Below are positions 1 to 9,207 of a stretch of 64,000 bases of DNA, one piece after another. Position 1 is the stretch's first letter, and each line of letters opens with the position of its first letter. The notes beneath the pieces are model-generated. The model saw only the letters and a program-made list of their open reading frames with translations, ran no database searches and was not told the origin of the DNA. This stretch comes from Micromonospora sp. WMMD1128. Its GTDB lineage: Bacteria; Actinomycetota; Actinomycetes; Mycobacteriales; Micromonosporaceae. Made by a program: the position numbers and the translations under genes. The stretch spans positions 620,001-684,000 of the forward strand of contig NZ_CP114902.1 of the NCBI RefSeq assembly GCF_027497235.1. The letters are read 5' to 3'.

Positions 1-28
1 GCGGGGTGGGGGAGGCCGGCGTCGGCAT
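1..28 (-). CDS. Start of next gene in peptide ABC operon (partial)
   Basis: An ATG on the minus strand at 28-26 opens a frame of nine codons before the window ends. It lies 5 nt after the stop of the upstream permease gene. In operons of this class an ATP-binding subunit usually follows the two permeases, so this may be a dppD-like ATPase. The visible residues are too few and too proline-rich to identify anything. The call rests on position alone. Confidence 0.3.
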
Positions 29-33
29 CTGTC

Positions 34-990
34 TCACCGCAGTTTCGGGTCGAAGGCGTCGCGGACCGCGTCGCCGAGCATGATGAAGGCGAGCACGGTC
101 AGCGCGAGGAAGGCCGACGGCACGATCAGCGGCGTCGCCGACTCCCGCATGTGCACCCGGCCGGCGTCGATGTCGATGCCCCAGGAGATGGTCGGGGCCT
201 TCAGGCCGATGCCGAGGAAGCTCAGCGTCGCCTCGGCCGCGATGAACGACCCGAGCGCGATGGTGAGCACCACGATGGCCGGGGCGAGCGCGTTCGGCAG
301 GATGTGCCGCCACATGATCCGGCCGTTGCCGGCGCCGAGCATCCGGGCCGCGGCCACGTAGTCCTGCTCCCGGGCGGTGATGACCGAGGAGCGCACCACG
401 CGGGCCGCGGTGGTCCAGCCGAGCAGCGCCAGCACCAGGATGACCGCGAACAGGCGTACCGTCTCGCCGCTTGTGCTCACGCGCTTGAGCAGCACGATGG
501 CGGCCAGCAGCAGCGGGATGCCGAGCACGATGTCGATCACCCGGGAGAGCACCGCGTCCACCCAGCCGCCGAAGAAGCCGGCGACCATGCCGACGACGAG
601 CGCGATCACGCCGGTGATCAGCGCCGAGAACGCGCCGACCAGCAGCGACGCGCGGGCCCCGTAGACGGCGCGGGCGAACGTGTCGCAGCCCTGGAAGTCG
701 TACCCGAAGATCGCCCCGCCGGACGGCCCGGCATGCTGCCGGGACAGCACGCAGTCGCGCGGGTCGTTGGCGGCGAACAGCCCGGGCGCGACGGCCATCG
801 CGGCGACCAGCGCGACGAGCAGCAGACTGAGCCAGAAGACCGGGTTGCGGCGCAGGTCCCGCCAGGCGTCGCCGGCCAGGCTGCGGGGTCGGCGCGGCTC
901 GCCGGCCCGGTCCGGGGTGGCCGGCTCGCCGGAGACGCCGCGTCGTGCCGACTGGTCCTCGGTCGCCGCCACCGTTTCGAAGTCACTCAT
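34..990 (-). CDS. Peptide ABC transporter permease, DppC/OppC type
   Basis: Inner-membrane subunit of a peptide or nickel-type ABC importer, 318 aa. A cytoplasmic N-terminal tail of about 45 residues leads into a first membrane segment (WLSLLLVALVAAMAVAPG). A periplasmic stretch and five more hydrophobic segments follow. The cytoplasmic EAA loop that contacts the ATPase is visible as AARMLGAGNGRIMWRHILPN. The protein ends in DAVRDAFDPKLR, a typical DppC tail. The start MSDFETV is chosen because its ATG overlaps the stop of the upstream permease by 8 nt; a longer in-frame extension has no permease-like sequence. The N-terminal extension and the DPPC family order support pairing with the DppB-type gene upstream. 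The substrate is not readable from the permease. Confidence 0.93.
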   Translation of the reverse strand: MSDFETVAATEDQSARRGVSGEPATPDRAGEPRRPRSLAGDAWRDLRRNPVFWLSLLLVALVAAMAVAPGLFAANDPRDCVLSRQHAGPSGGAIFGYDFQGCDTFARAVYGARASLLVGAFSALITGVIALVVGMVAGFFGGWVDAVLSRVIDIVLGIPLLLAAIVLLKRVSTSGETVRLFAVILVLALLGWTTAARVVRSSVITAREQDYVAAARMLGAGNGRIMWRHILPNALAPAIVVLTIALGSFIAAEATLSFLGIGLKAPTISWGIDIDAGRVHMRESATPLIVPSAFLALTVLAFIMLGDAVRDAFDPKLR

Positions 991-1921
991 AGCGGATCCT
1001 CGGGTCGAGTACGGCGTAGAGCACGTCCACCACGAGGTTGGACAGCAGGTAGACCACGACGAGCACGCTGACGATGCCCACCACCAGCGGCCCGTCCTCG
1101 GTGCGGATGCCGCGGAACAGGTTGAAGCCGACACCGGGGATGTTGAACACGCCCTCGGTGATGATCGCGCCGCTCATCAGGTTGCCCAGCTCGACGCCGA
1201 GGAAGGTGACCACCGGGATGAGCGAGTTGCGCAGCACGTGCACGCCGACGATGCGCCGCCGCACCAGGCCCTTCGACCGGGCGGTGCGCACGTAGTCGGC
1301 GCGCAGGTTCTCCGACACCGACGTCCGGGTCAGCCGCAGCGCGGTGGCGAGCGACAGCGAGCCGAGCACGAGGCCGGGCAGCAGCAGCGCCCACAGCGAG
1401 GGCTGGGCGCCGGCGGTGGGCGGGAAGATCGGCCAGCGTACGCCGAGGAAGTACTGCGCCAGCGGGGCCAGCACGATCGTGGGTATGCCGAGCACCAGCA
1501 GCGTGAGCACGAGCGTCGCGTAGTCGAAGACGCCGGCCCTCCGGATGCCGGCGATCACCCCGGCGGTGACTCCGACTCCGATGGTCACGGCTATCGCGAT
1601 CAGCGCCAGCTTCACGGTGACCGGCCAGGCGGCGGCGAGGATGTCGCCGATCTGCCGGCCGGTCAGCGACTCGCCGAGGTCACCCCGGAGCAGGCCGCCC
1701 AGGTAGTTGACGTAGCGGTAGAGGAAGCCGCCGATCCCGGTGGCGTCCAGGTGGTACTTCTCGGTCAGGTAGGCGCGCTGGGCCGCGGTGACGGGCCGTT
1801 CCCCGGCGAGCGCCTGGATCGGGTCGCCCTGCCCGGCGAACATCAGCGCGTAGACGATCAGCGTGGTCCCGAAGAAGGCGAGGACCATCTGGAGCAGTCG
1901 CCGCAGGATGAAGCGGAGCAT
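983..1921 (-). CDS. Peptide ABC transporter permease, DppB/OppB type
   Basis: First permease of the importer, 312 aa. It begins with the classic family start MLRFILRRLLQMV, a positively charged end followed by a membrane anchor (LAFFGTTLIVYALMF). The EAA motif is present as YVRTARSKGLVRRRIVGVH, and the end NLVVDVLYAVLDPRIRYE is the canonical DppB C-terminus. Six membrane segments fit the family. ATG at 1921 is preferred over an upstream TTG, whose extra residues do not look like this family. The gene follows the binding-protein gene by 90 nt and overlaps the DppC-type permease by 8 nt, so the three are probably one transcript. Confidence 0.93.
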   Translation of the reverse strand: MLRFILRRLLQMVLAFFGTTLIVYALMFAGQGDPIQALAGERPVTAAQRAYLTEKYHLDATGIGGFLYRYVNYLGGLLRGDLGESLTGRQIGDILAAAWPVTVKLALIAIAVTIGVGVTAGVIAGIRRAGVFDYATLVLTLLVLGIPTIVLAPLAQYFLGVRWPIFPPTAGAQPSLWALLLPGLVLGSLSLATALRLTRTSVSENLRADYVRTARSKGLVRRRIVGVHVLRNSLIPVVTFLGVELGNLMSGAIITEGVFNIPGVGFNLFRGIRTEDGPLVVGIVSVLVVVYLLSNLVVDVLYAVLDPRIRYE

Positions 1922-2011
1922 GCTGGCAAGTCTGCCGAAAGCGCACGAAATGCGGGCCAATGCCAGGGCCGGGCCACCCGGTGGGGGTGGCCCGGCCCGT
2001 GCCGAGGGGTG

Positions 2012-3610
2012 TCAGGCGCGTTCGATCTCCAGCAGGTCCACCCGGTCGAAGAGGTCCACGTGCACGTTCGTGACCTTGGTGGAGTGGCCGAAGTTGTTCT
2101 GCCCGTACCGCAGCGGGATCACCGGCAGGTCCTGCGCGAGGAGGTCCTCCGCCGCCTGGTACTTCTTGATCGCCTCGTCCTCGGTCGCCGCGCGGGCGCC
2201 CTCGGCGAGCAGCTTGTCGAACTCCGGGTTCGAGTAGCCGTAGTAGTTCGACGAGCCGTTGGTGCTGTACAGCGGGCCCAGATAGTTCTCCATGGACGGG
2301 TAGTCCATCACCCAGCCCATCCGGAACAGGCCGACCGACTGCTTCTGCTTGAGCTTGGTCAGCAGGTCCGCGAACTTCGGCTCGGCGTTGCCCACGCACT
2401 CCACGCCCAGGTTGGCCTTGAGCTGGTTGCAGGTGGCGTCGATCCAGTCCTTGTGGCCGCCGTCGCCGTTGTAGGACAGCTCGATCTTCTGCGGGCCGCC
2501 CGCGGCCTCGTACATCGCCTTGGCCTTGGCCGGGTCGAACGCGCCGGCGGTGCCGATGGTGTTCTCCCGGTAGCCCGCGACCACGGGCGAGACGAACGAA
2601 CGGGCCGGCTGCTGCGAGTCCTTGAAGATCGACGTGGTGATCTCGTCCCGGTCGATCGCCATCGAGATGGCCTTGCGCACCTCGGGCTTGCTGAACTCCT
2701 TCTGGAACGTCGGGAACGCCAGCACCTGGAGCGACGAGGCCGGACTCTGCTGGAACCGGTCGCCGAGGTCGGTGGCGGCGGTCGACAGGTTCTCGGTCGG
2801 GATCGTCTTGATCACGTCGAGGTTGTCCGCCAGCACGTCCGCGTACGCGGCGGTCGGCTGCTGGTAGATCCGGAACTCGACGCCGCCGACCTTGGGCTGC
2901 TGGCCCGGGAAGGCGTCGTAGCGCTCCACCTCGACCTTGGCGTCGTGCTGCCAGGTGCCCTTCATCTTGAACGGGCCCTGGCCGATCGGCGCCTGCTCGT
3001 AGCCCTCGGCGAGCACGCCCGGCGCGGAGAAGGCCGCCTCGGGCAGCGGGTAGAACGCCGTGTAGCCGAGCATGGTCTTGAAGTCGACGTACGGCTCGGT
3101 GAGCGTCACGGTGAAGGTCAGGTCGTCGACCTTCTTCAGGCCGCTCAGCGTCTCGGCCTTCGGCTTCTCGCCCTGAAGGTCGTCGTAGCCGGCGATCTTC
3201 TCGAAGAAGTAGCTGGAGTTCTGCCCGTTCGGGGCGTACGCGCCGTAGTTCCAGGCGTCGACGTAGTTGTCGGCGGTGACCTTCTCGCCGTTGTGGAACG
3301 TGTAGCCGGGCTTCAGCTTGATCGTCCAGACCTTGTTGTCCGACGACGTCACCGACTCGGCCGCCACCTCGTGCGGCTTGTTCGCCTCGTCGTAGTCGAC
3401 GAGCGGGCTGAACAGGGCCGACAGGACCTGCGAGCCACTCGTCTCGTTGGTGTTTGTCGGCACCAGGTGCTGCGGCTCGGCGATCTCGATCCGCACGGCC
3501 GCGTCGGGGTCGCTTGCGCCGCCGCTGCCGCCGCCCGGGCCGCAGGCCGTCAGGCCCAGCGTCACCGCGAGCGGGAGAGCGGCCCAGGCCGCGAGCCTAC
3601 GAACACGCAT
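2012..3610 (-). CDS. Peptide-binding lipoprotein of ABC importer (SBP_bac_5)
   Basis: Extracellular solute-binding protein, 532 aa, tethered to the membrane by lipid. Residues 1-23 form a lipoprotein signal peptide with lipobox LTAC, Cys23 being the lipidated residue, followed by a Gly/Ser linker. The mature part has family 5 features: the N-terminal EPQHLVPTNTNE region, the WTIKLKPGYTFHNGEKVTADNYVDAW segment split around residue 110, and RKAISMAIDRDEI. This family binds di- or oligopeptides and related ligands. A strong Shine-Dalgarno (GGAGACCCC) precedes ATG 3610. It is the first gene of the operon and is divergent from folD. The ligand cannot be told from sequence. Confidence 0.93.
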   Translation of the reverse strand: MRVRRLAAWAALPLAVTLGLTACGPGGGSGGASDPDAAVRIEIAEPQHLVPTNTNETSGSQVLSALFSPLVDYDEANKPHEVAAESVTSSDNKVWTIKLKPGYTFHNGEKVTADNYVDAWNYGAYAPNGQNSSYFFEKIAGYDDLQGEKPKAETLSGLKKVDDLTFTVTLTEPYVDFKTMLGYTAFYPLPEAAFSAPGVLAEGYEQAPIGQGPFKMKGTWQHDAKVEVERYDAFPGQQPKVGGVEFRIYQQPTAAYADVLADNLDVIKTIPTENLSTAATDLGDRFQQSPASSLQVLAFPTFQKEFSKPEVRKAISMAIDRDEITTSIFKDSQQPARSFVSPVVAGYRENTIGTAGAFDPAKAKAMYEAAGGPQKIELSYNGDGGHKDWIDATCNQLKANLGVECVGNAEPKFADLLTKLKQKQSVGLFRMGWVMDYPSMENYLGPLYSTNGSSNYYGYSNPEFDKLLAEGARAATEDEAIKKYQAAEDLLAQDLPVIPLRYGQNNFGHSTKVTNVHVDLFDRVDLLEIERA

Positions 3611-3678
3611 GGGGTCTCCTCGTCTCCTCACGCTGCGCGGTCGGCCCGACGTTGGGTGACTCTGCGCAACGAGCCGTA

Positions 3679-3708
3679 ACGGTAGGTCGCGGTGCGGCGG
3701 ATCGACAA
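3679..3708 (-). promoter_or_regulatory. Candidate SigA-type promoter of the peptide importer operon
   Basis: On the minus strand TTGTCG (3708-3703) and TACCGT (3684-3679) are separated by 18 bp. This spacing and the hexamers fit an actinobacterial housekeeping promoter reading toward the binding-protein gene, leaving a leader of about 60 nt that includes its Shine-Dalgarno. It lies in the 246-bp region divergent from folD, where I recognise no other signal. Confidence 0.45.
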
Positions 3709-3856
3709 CGGAAGCGTTGCGAGCTGGTAACGGAGTGTGTCCCGATGTCCCGTTTCGGTCCCTGATCGGTGACCCTGAGTGACGGAACCCACGCTGCGGA
3801 GCGTGATCACCTGCGGTCGTCGTCCGGCCCGGTCGCGGGCGTGAGACGATCACGAC

Positions 3857-4720
3857 GTGACGGCGACGATCCTGGACGGCAAGGCCACCGCGGCGGAGAT
3901 CAAGGACGAACTGCGGGCGCGGGTCAAGGCGCTCGCCGAGCGCGGCATCACCCCCGGGCTCGGTACGGTCCTGGTCGGGGAGGACCCCGGCTCCCAGGCG
4001 TACGTCAACGGCAAGCACCGCGACTGCGCCGAGGTCGGCATCGCCTCGCTGCGGGTCACGCTGCCCGCCGACGCGGGCCAGGCGCAGCTCGACGCGGCGC
4101 TCGCCGAGCTGAACGCCGACCCGGCCTGCCACGGCTACATCGTCCAGCTCCCGCTCCCGGCCCACCTGGACACCCAGCGGGCGCTCGAATCCATCGACCC
4201 GGACAAGGACGCCGACGGCCTGCACCCGGTCAACCTGGGCCGACTCGTGCTCGGCTACGACGCGCCGCTGCCCTGCACCCCGCGCGGCATCGTCGAGCTG
4301 CTGCGCCGGCACGACGTGCCGCTGCGCGGCGCGAACGTCGCCGTGGTCGGCCGCGGCAACACCGTCGGCCGGCCGCTCGGCCTGCTGCTCACCCGGCGCA
4401 GCGAGAACGCCACCGTCACGCTCTGCCACACCGGCACCCTCGACCTCGCCGGGCACACCCGCGCCGCCGAGATCGTCATCGTCGCCGCCGGGGTGCCGGG
4501 ACTGCTCACCGCCGACATGGTCACCCCCGGCGCGACGGTGGTGGACGTCGGCATCACCCGGGTGATCGGCGACGACGGCAAGGGGCGCTACACCGGTGAC
4601 GTCGACCCGGAGGTGTTCGAGGTGGCCGGCAAGGTGGTGCCGATGCCCGGCGGAGTCGGCCCGATGACCCGGGCCATGCTGCTCACGAACGTGGTGGAGC
4701 GGGCCGAGCGGGCCGGCTGA
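3857..4720 (+). CDS. folD: Methylenetetrahydrofolate dehydrogenase / cyclohydrolase
   Basis: Bifunctional cytosolic enzyme that converts 5,10-methylene-THF to 5,10-methenyl-THF with NADP and then hydrolyses it to 10-formyl-THF for purine and formyl-Met synthesis. It is 287 aa, normal for FolD. The catalytic lysine motif YVNGKHR is at about residues 50-56. The substrate motif [15 protein letters not shown], the Rossmann motif [11 protein letters not shown] (usually GRSNIVGRP) and the C-terminal [14 protein letters not shown] are all present. The start is GTG 3857. Only a weak NANNNT hexamer (GACGAT, 6 nt upstream) and no Shine-Dalgarno are seen, so it may be leaderless. It is followed on the same strand by mdh and icd. 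Confidence 0.97.
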   Translation: MTATILDGKATAAEIKDELRARVKALAERGITPGLGTVLVGEDPGSQAYVNGKHRDCAEVGIASLRVTLPADAGQAQLDAALAELNADPACHGYIVQLPLPAHLDTQRALESIDPDKDADGLHPVNLGRLVLGYDAPLPCTPRGIVELLRRHDVPLRGANVAVVGRGNTVGRPLGLLLTRRSENATVTLCHTGTLDLAGHTRAAEIVIVAAGVPGLLTADMVTPGATVVDVGITRVIGDDGKGRYTGDVDPEVFEVAGKVVPMPGGVGPMTRAMLLTNVVERAERAG

Positions 4721-4819
4721 CCACCCAGACAGGTCATAACCGTCCGCCCCTCGCCCGATCGGTGCCAGGATGGCTGATACGGTCCGGGAAACCGACTGGT
4801 AACAGGGAGTGGGACGACC

Positions 4820-5770
4820 ATGGGTAAGAAGGTCACTGTCGTCGGGGCCGGCTTCTACGGCTCCACCACGGCACAGCGTCTGGCCGAGTACGACATCTTC
4901 GACACCGTCGTGATCACCGACATCGTGGAGGGCAAGCCGGCGGGCCTCGCGCTGGACCTCAACCAGTCGCGTGCGGTCGAGGGCTTCGAGACCACAGTCG
5001 TCGGCGTCACCACCGGGCCGAACGGCGAGGGGTACGAGGCCATCGAGGGCTCCGACGTCGTCGTCATCACCGCCGGCCTGCCCCGCAAGCCGGGTATGAG
5101 CCGGATGGACCTGCTGGAGACCAACGCCAAGATCGTGCGTCAGGTCGCCGAGAACGTCGCCAAGTACGCCCCGAACGCCGTCGTCATCGTGGTGTCGAAC
5201 CCGCTCGACGAGATGACCGCGCTGGCGCAGCTCGCCACGCAGTTCCCGAAGAACCGGGTACTCGGCCAGGCCGGCATGCTCGACACCGCCCGGTTCACCA
5301 ACTTCGTCGCGGAGGCGCTGAGCGTACCGGTGAAGTCGGTGCGGACCCTGACCCTCGGCTCGCACGGCGACACCATGGTCCCGGTGCCGTCGCAGAGCAC
5401 CGTGAACGGCAAGCCGTTGCGCGACGTCATGCCGGCCGAGCAGATCGAGGAACTGGTCGTCAAGACCCGCAACGGTGGCGCCGAGGTCGTCGCGCTGCTG
5501 AAGACCGGGTCCGCGTACTACGCCCCGTCCGCCGCCGCGGCCCGGATGGCGAAGGCCGTGGCCGAGGACTCCGGCGACGTCATGCCGGTGTGCGCGTGGG
5601 TCGACGGCGAGTACGGCATCTCCGGCGTCTACCTGGGCGTCGAGGCCGAGATCGGCGCCGGGGGCGTGAAGCGGGTCGTCGAGACCGACCTGGACGCCGA
5701 CGAGCTGGCCGCCCTGAAGGAGGCCGCCGAGGCCGTCCGCGCCAAGCAGGGCGACATCTCCTCCCTCTGA
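4820..5770 (+). CDS. mdh: Malate dehydrogenase (LDH-like type)
   Basis: NAD-dependent oxidation of malate to oxaloacetate in the TCA cycle, 316 aa. The N-terminal Rossmann motif is GAGFYGSTTAQRL, followed by the acidic ITD that selects NAD. The substrate loop GLPRKPGMSRMDLL carries the two arginines typical of malate rather than lactate enzymes, and LGSHGDTMVP holds the catalytic histidine. It belongs to the lactate-dehydrogenase-like MDH group rather than the mitochondrial type. ATG 4820 has a Shine-Dalgarno (GGGAGTGGGACG). It sits between folD and icd, so two consecutive TCA enzymes are encoded together. It is followed by a hairpin terminator, so icd probably has its own promoter. Confidence 0.97.
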   Translation: MGKKVTVVGAGFYGSTTAQRLAEYDIFDTVVITDIVEGKPAGLALDLNQSRAVEGFETTVVGVTTGPNGEGYEAIEGSDVVVITAGLPRKPGMSRMDLLETNAKIVRQVAENVAKYAPNAVVIVVSNPLDEMTALAQLATQFPKNRVLGQAGMLDTARFTNFVAEALSVPVKSVRTLTLGSHGDTMVPVPSQSTVNGKPLRDVMPAEQIEELVVKTRNGGAEVVALLKTGSAYYAPSAAAARMAKAVAEDSGDVMPVCAWVDGEYGISGVYLGVEAEIGAGGVKRVVETDLDADELAALKEAAEAVRAKQGDISSL

Positions 5771-5791
5771 CACCCCAGCACCACCCGCCCA

Positions 5792-5820
5792 AGGGCGGCC
5801 GGCGTCCCGCCGGCCGCCCT
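5792..5820 (+). terminator. Hairpin terminator after mdh
   Basis: A perfect 12-bp G+C stem (5792-5803 with 5809-5820) closes a 5-nt loop, 21 nt after the mdh stop. There is no U-tract, which is usual in actinomycetes. Confidence 0.7.
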
Positions 5821-6027
5821 TCCGCGTCCCCGGGCGTGCTCAGCGCGCGTACCCCCGGGGTGATTCCGGGTCCCCGAGTGTGTGCCGGCGGCATCCGGGA
5901 AGGATGCCCTCGCGACCCGTTCCGGGTGATCCCGTTCTCCCCGGGTGAGGCCGGCTGGGGCGCCCCGAGCCGTTTCCAGTACGCTCGTACTGCTTGAGCA
6001 CGTGTCCCCCGAGAGGAGCGCCGGCCG

Positions 6028-7245
6028 ATGGCGAAGATCAAGGTAAACAACCCGGTCGTGGAGATCGACGGCGACGAGATGACCCGGATCATCTGGAAGC
6101 AGATCCGGGAGCAGCTGATCCTGCCCTACCTCGACGTCGACCTGCACTACTACGACCTGTCGATCCAGTACCGCGACGAGACCGAAGACCAGGTCACCGT
6201 CGACGCCGCCAACGCCATCAAGGAGCACGGCGTCGGCGTCAAGTGCGCCACCATCACCCCGGACGAGGCCCGGGTGGAGGAGTTCGGCCTGAAGAAGATG
6301 TGGCGGTCGCCGAACGGCACCATCCGCAACATCCTCGGCGGCGTCGTGTTCCGCGAGCCGATCATCATGTCGAACGTGCCGCGGCTCGTCCCGGGCTGGA
6401 CCAAGCCGATCATCATCGGCCGGCACGCGCACGGCGACCAGTACAAGGCCACCGACTTCGTCGTGCCCGGCCCGGGCAAGGTCACCATCACCTACGCCCC
6501 GGCCGACGGTGGCGCGCCGATGGAGATGGAGGTCGCCAACTTCCCCGGCGGCGGCATCGCCATGGGCATGTACAACTTCGACGAGTCGATCCGGGACTTC
6601 GCCCGCGCCTCGTTCCGGTACGGCCTCGACCGCAACTACCCGGTCTACATGTCGACCAAGAACACCATCCTCAAGGCGTACGACGGTCGGTTCAAGGACA
6701 TCTTCGCCGAGGTGTTCGAGGCCGAGTTCAAGGCCGAGTTCGACGCCGCCGGGCTCACCTACGAGCACCGGCTGATCGACGACATGGTCGCCGCCGCGCT
6801 CAAGTGGGAAGGCGGGTACGTCTGGGCCTGCAAGAACTACGACGGTGACGTGCAGTCCGACACCGTCGCGCAGGGCTTCGGCTCGCTCGGCCTGATGACC
6901 TCGGTGCTGCTCTCCCCGGACGGCCGTACCGTCGAGGCCGAGGCCGCGCACGGCACCGTCACCCGGCACTACCGGCAGTACCAGAAGGGCGAGAAGACCT
7001 CCACCAACCCGATCGCCTCGATCTACGCCTGGACCCGGGGCCTGGCCCACCGGGGCAAGCTGGACGGCACCCCCGCGGTCACCGAGTTCGCCAACACGCT
7101 GGAGCAGGTCATCGTGGAGACCGTCGAGGGCGGCCAGATGACCAAGGACCTGGCGCTGCTCATCTCGCGGGACGCCCCGTGGCTGACCACCGACGAGTTC
7201 ATGAGCGCGCTCGACGAGAACCTGTCCCGCAAGCTCGCGGCCTGA
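6028..7245 (+). CDS. icd: Isocitrate dehydrogenase, NADP-dependent homodimeric type
   Basis: Oxidative decarboxylation of isocitrate to 2-oxoglutarate, making NADPH. At 405 aa it is the length of the homodimeric (eukaryotic-like, type II) enzymes and not the 740-aa monomeric form that many actinobacteria carry. Visible motifs are [13 protein letters not shown] at the N-terminus, the isocitrate-binding segment [25 protein letters not shown], and the coenzyme region [18 protein letters not shown] with [19 protein letters not shown] 6028 has a Shine-Dalgarno (GAGAGGAG). It ends 3 nt before a dispersed palindromic repeat that likely serves as its terminator. Confidence 0.97.
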   Translation: MAKIKVNNPVVEIDGDEMTRIIWKQIREQLILPYLDVDLHYYDLSIQYRDETEDQVTVDAANAIKEHGVGVKCATITPDEARVEEFGLKKMWRSPNGTIRNILGGVVFREPIIMSNVPRLVPGWTKPIIIGRHAHGDQYKATDFVVPGPGKVTITYAPADGGAPMEMEVANFPGGGIAMGMYNFDESIRDFARASFRYGLDRNYPVYMSTKNTILKAYDGRFKDIFAEVFEAEFKAEFDAAGLTYEHRLIDDMVAAALKWEGGYVWACKNYDGDVQSDTVAQGFGSLGLMTSVLLSPDGRTVEAEAAHGTVTRHYRQYQKGEKTSTNPIASIYAWTRGLAHRGKLDGTPAVTEFANTLEQVIVETVEGGQMTKDLALLISRDAPWLTTDEFMSALDENLSRKLAA

Positions 7246-7247
7246 GA

Positions 7248-7305
7248 TGTAAGGAAGGGCCCCTTCTTAACGCCTCGCGTTGTGGAAGGGGCCCTTATTA
7301 ACACC
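7248..7305. repeat. Dispersed GGGGCCCC/TTAAC palindromic repeat, copy 1
   Basis: Two tandem units of the form AAGGGCCCCTTCTTAACGCC and AAGGGGCCCTTATTAACACC, each nearly self-complementary, fill the gap between the convergent icd and galT genes. The same unit recurs at 14600-14682, 52062-52117 and 58832-58914, always at gene 3' ends. It probably acts as a bidirectional terminator. Confidence 0.75.
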
Positions 7306-7316
7306 TCCCCCCGCCT

Positions 7317-8390
7317 TCACGCGGCGCGCAGCAGCTCGGCGGCGCGCTCGGGGGCGATGTCGTTGATGAAGACGCCCATGCCGGACTCCGAACCGGCCAG
7401 GTACTTCAGCTTGTCCTTCGCCCGCCGGACGCTGAACAACTGCAGGTGCAGGTGGCCCAGCTCCCGGTCGACCCGCACCGGTGCCTGGTGCCAGGCCGCG
7501 ATGTAGGGCATCGGCATCTCGAACAGCCCGTCGAAGCGGCGCAGCAGGTCGAGGTAGAGCGGCCCGAAGGCGTCCCGCTCGGCGTCGTCGAGCGCCGGGA
7601 TGTCCGGCACCGGCCGGTGCGGGGCCAGGTGCACCTCGAACGGCCAGCGGGCCGCCGCCGGCACGTACGCGGTCCAGTGCTCGTTGCTCGCCACCACCCG
7701 GTCGCCGGCGGCGCGCTCGGCGGCCAGCACGTCGGCGTAGAGGTTGCCCCCGGTGCGTTCGGCGTGCCGCCGGGCGGCGGCGAGCAGGCTCCGGGTCCGC
7801 GGGGTGACGAAGGGATACGCGTAGATCTGCCCGTGCGGGTGGTGCAGCGTCACCCCGATCTCCACGCCCCGGTTCTCGAACGGGAACACCTGCTCCACGC
7901 CGGGCAGCGCGCTCAGCGCGGCGGTGCGGTCGGCGAGCGCGTCCAGCACCGTCCGCACCCGCAGCGGGGAGAGCCGGGCGAACGAGGCGTTGTGGTCGTC
8001 GGTGAAGCAGACCACCTCGCACCTGCCGACCCCGGGGCGGACCGGGGTGAACGGCGTGATCTCGGCGGGCTCCTCGGCCACCCGCTGGCTCAGCGACGGG
8101 AACCGGTTCTCGAAGACGACCACGTCGTACTCCGGCGCCGGGATCTCGCTGTGCCGGTCACCGCGGGAGGGGCAGAGCGGGCACTGGTCGGCCGGGGGCA
8201 GGAAGATGCGGGTCTGCCGGTGCACCGCCACCGCCACCCACTCGTCGGTCAACGGGTCGTAGCGCAGCTGCGAGGCGGGGGGCGGCGGGGGTAGTTCCCG
8301 CCGGTCCGGCTGGTCCCGTACCGTGTCGTCCCGCTCGTCGAAGTAGATCAGCTCGCGGCCGTCGGCCAGCTCGATCTGCGTACGCTTCAC
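7317..8390 (-). CDS. galT: Galactose-1-phosphate uridylyltransferase
   Basis: Leloir pathway enzyme that swaps UMP between UDP-glucose and galactose-1-phosphate, 357 aa. The uridylylated histidine lies in HHPHGQIYAYPF, the HPHGQ signature of the family. CPLCP at about residues 95-99 is the zinc-binding pair. PFEVHLAPHRPVPDIPAL and the final WHQAPVR belong to the C-terminal GalT domain. The start is GTG 8390, overlapping the stop of the DeoR gene by 4 nt (GTGA), so the two are translationally coupled. No galK or galE is seen nearby, so galT is regulated here without its usual partners. Confidence 0.96.
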   Translation of the reverse strand: MKRTQIELADGRELIYFDERDDTVRDQPDRRELPPPPPASQLRYDPLTDEWVAVAVHRQTRIFLPPADQCPLCPSRGDRHSEIPAPEYDVVVFENRFPSLSQRVAEEPAEITPFTPVRPGVGRCEVVCFTDDHNASFARLSPLRVRTVLDALADRTAALSALPGVEQVFPFENRGVEIGVTLHHPHGQIYAYPFVTPRTRSLLAAARRHAERTGGNLYADVLAAERAAGDRVVASNEHWTAYVPAAARWPFEVHLAPHRPVPDIPALDDAERDAFGPLYLDLLRRFDGLFEMPMPYIAAWHQAPVRVDRELGHLHLQLFSVRRAKDKLKYLAGSESGMGVFINDIAPERAAELLRAA

Positions 8391-9175
8391 GCCGCCCCCC
8401 TCGTCGCCGGGACCGTCACCAGCTCACCCACCCTCTCCTCGAGTACCCGCCGTGCGTCGGGTGGCAACCGGTCGTCGGTGACCAGCACGTCCGCCGCGTC
8501 CAGGCCGACGATCGAGGAGATGCCGACCGTGCCCCACTTGGTGTGGTCGGCCAGCACCACGAGCGCGTCGGCGGCTGCCACAAGTGCCCGGTTCGTGTCC
8601 GCCTCCATCAGGTTGGGCGTGGTGAATCCGGCCCGTTCGCTGATTCCGTGCACGCCGAGGAAGAGCAGATCAAGGTGGAGCGCGGCGATCGCGGCCACGG
8701 CCAGCGGACCGACGAGCGCGTCCGACGGGGTGCGTACGCCGCCGGTGAGCACGACTGTGTGGTCCGGCCGGCCGGCGGTGTGCAGGATCTCCGCCACCGG
8801 CAGGGAGTTGGTGACCACCGTCAGGCCGGGGACGTCGATCAGGCGGCGGGCCAGCTCGGCGGTGGTGGTGCCGGCGGAGAGGGCGATCGCGGCGCCGGGG
8901 CGGACCAGCCGGGCGGCGTGGGCGGCGATGGCCGCCTTCTCGGTCGACTGGCGGACGGACTTGGCTTCGAAGCCGGGCTCGTCGGTCGAGCCGGGCCCGG
9001 CCAGCGTCGCCCCACCGTGCACCTTGGCGAGCAGGCCCTGACCGTGCAGCGTCTCCAGGTCCCGCCGGATGGTCATGTCCGACACGCCGAACTCGGCGGC
9101 CAGTTCGGTGACCCGGACCCCGCCGGCGGCGCGGACCCGTTCCAGGATGGCGGTCTGCCGCTGCCGCGCCAGCAT
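8387..9175 (-). CDS. DeoR-family transcriptional repressor of galT
   Basis: Sugar-phosphate-responsive repressor, 262 aa. The N-terminal winged helix (about residues 4-58) is typical: RQTAILERVRAAGGVRVTEL then EFGVSDMTIRRDLETL. The C-terminal sugar-phosphate sensor (DeoRC) includes IALSAGTTTAELARRL and VVLTGGVR. The ATG 9175 is preceded by a strong GGGAGGTGA. It is the first gene of a two-gene unit with galT. Four CGAAC-type boxes spaced exactly 10 bp apart lie just upstream (9208-9242) and are probably its own operator. The likely effector is a galactose-related sugar phosphate, inferred only from the partner gene. Confidence 0.93.
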   Translation of the reverse strand: MLARQRQTAILERVRAAGGVRVTELAAEFGVSDMTIRRDLETLHGQGLLAKVHGGATLAGPGSTDEPGFEAKSVRQSTEKAAIAAHAARLVRPGAAIALSAGTTTAELARRLIDVPGLTVVTNSLPVAEILHTAGRPDHTVVLTGGVRTPSDALVGPLAVAAIAALHLDLLFLGVHGISERAGFTTPNLMEADTNRALVAAADALVVLADHTKWGTVGISSIVGLDAADVLVTDDRLPPDARRVLEERVGELVTVPATRGAA

Positions 9176-9207
9176 CCCCGGTCACCTCCCGAGCCTCCCC
9201 GACCGCA

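Noticed and set aside
680..3679. A 999-codon open frame on the plus strand
   Set aside because: It is antisense to the peptide importer genes, with the biased His/Arg/Gly-rich composition of a third-position shadow. No domain is recognisable.
3770..3856. Possible ZTP or folate riboswitch before folD
   Set aside because: I looked for the CCGCCUGGGC-type conserved core and its upstream pairing and did not find them. The leader also looks too short, or absent.
2012..5773. A frame linking antisense mdh/folD sequence to the binding protein
   Set aside because: The first 720 codons are non-coding shadow. The binding protein starts at ATG 3610 with a Shine-Dalgarno and lipoprotein signal.
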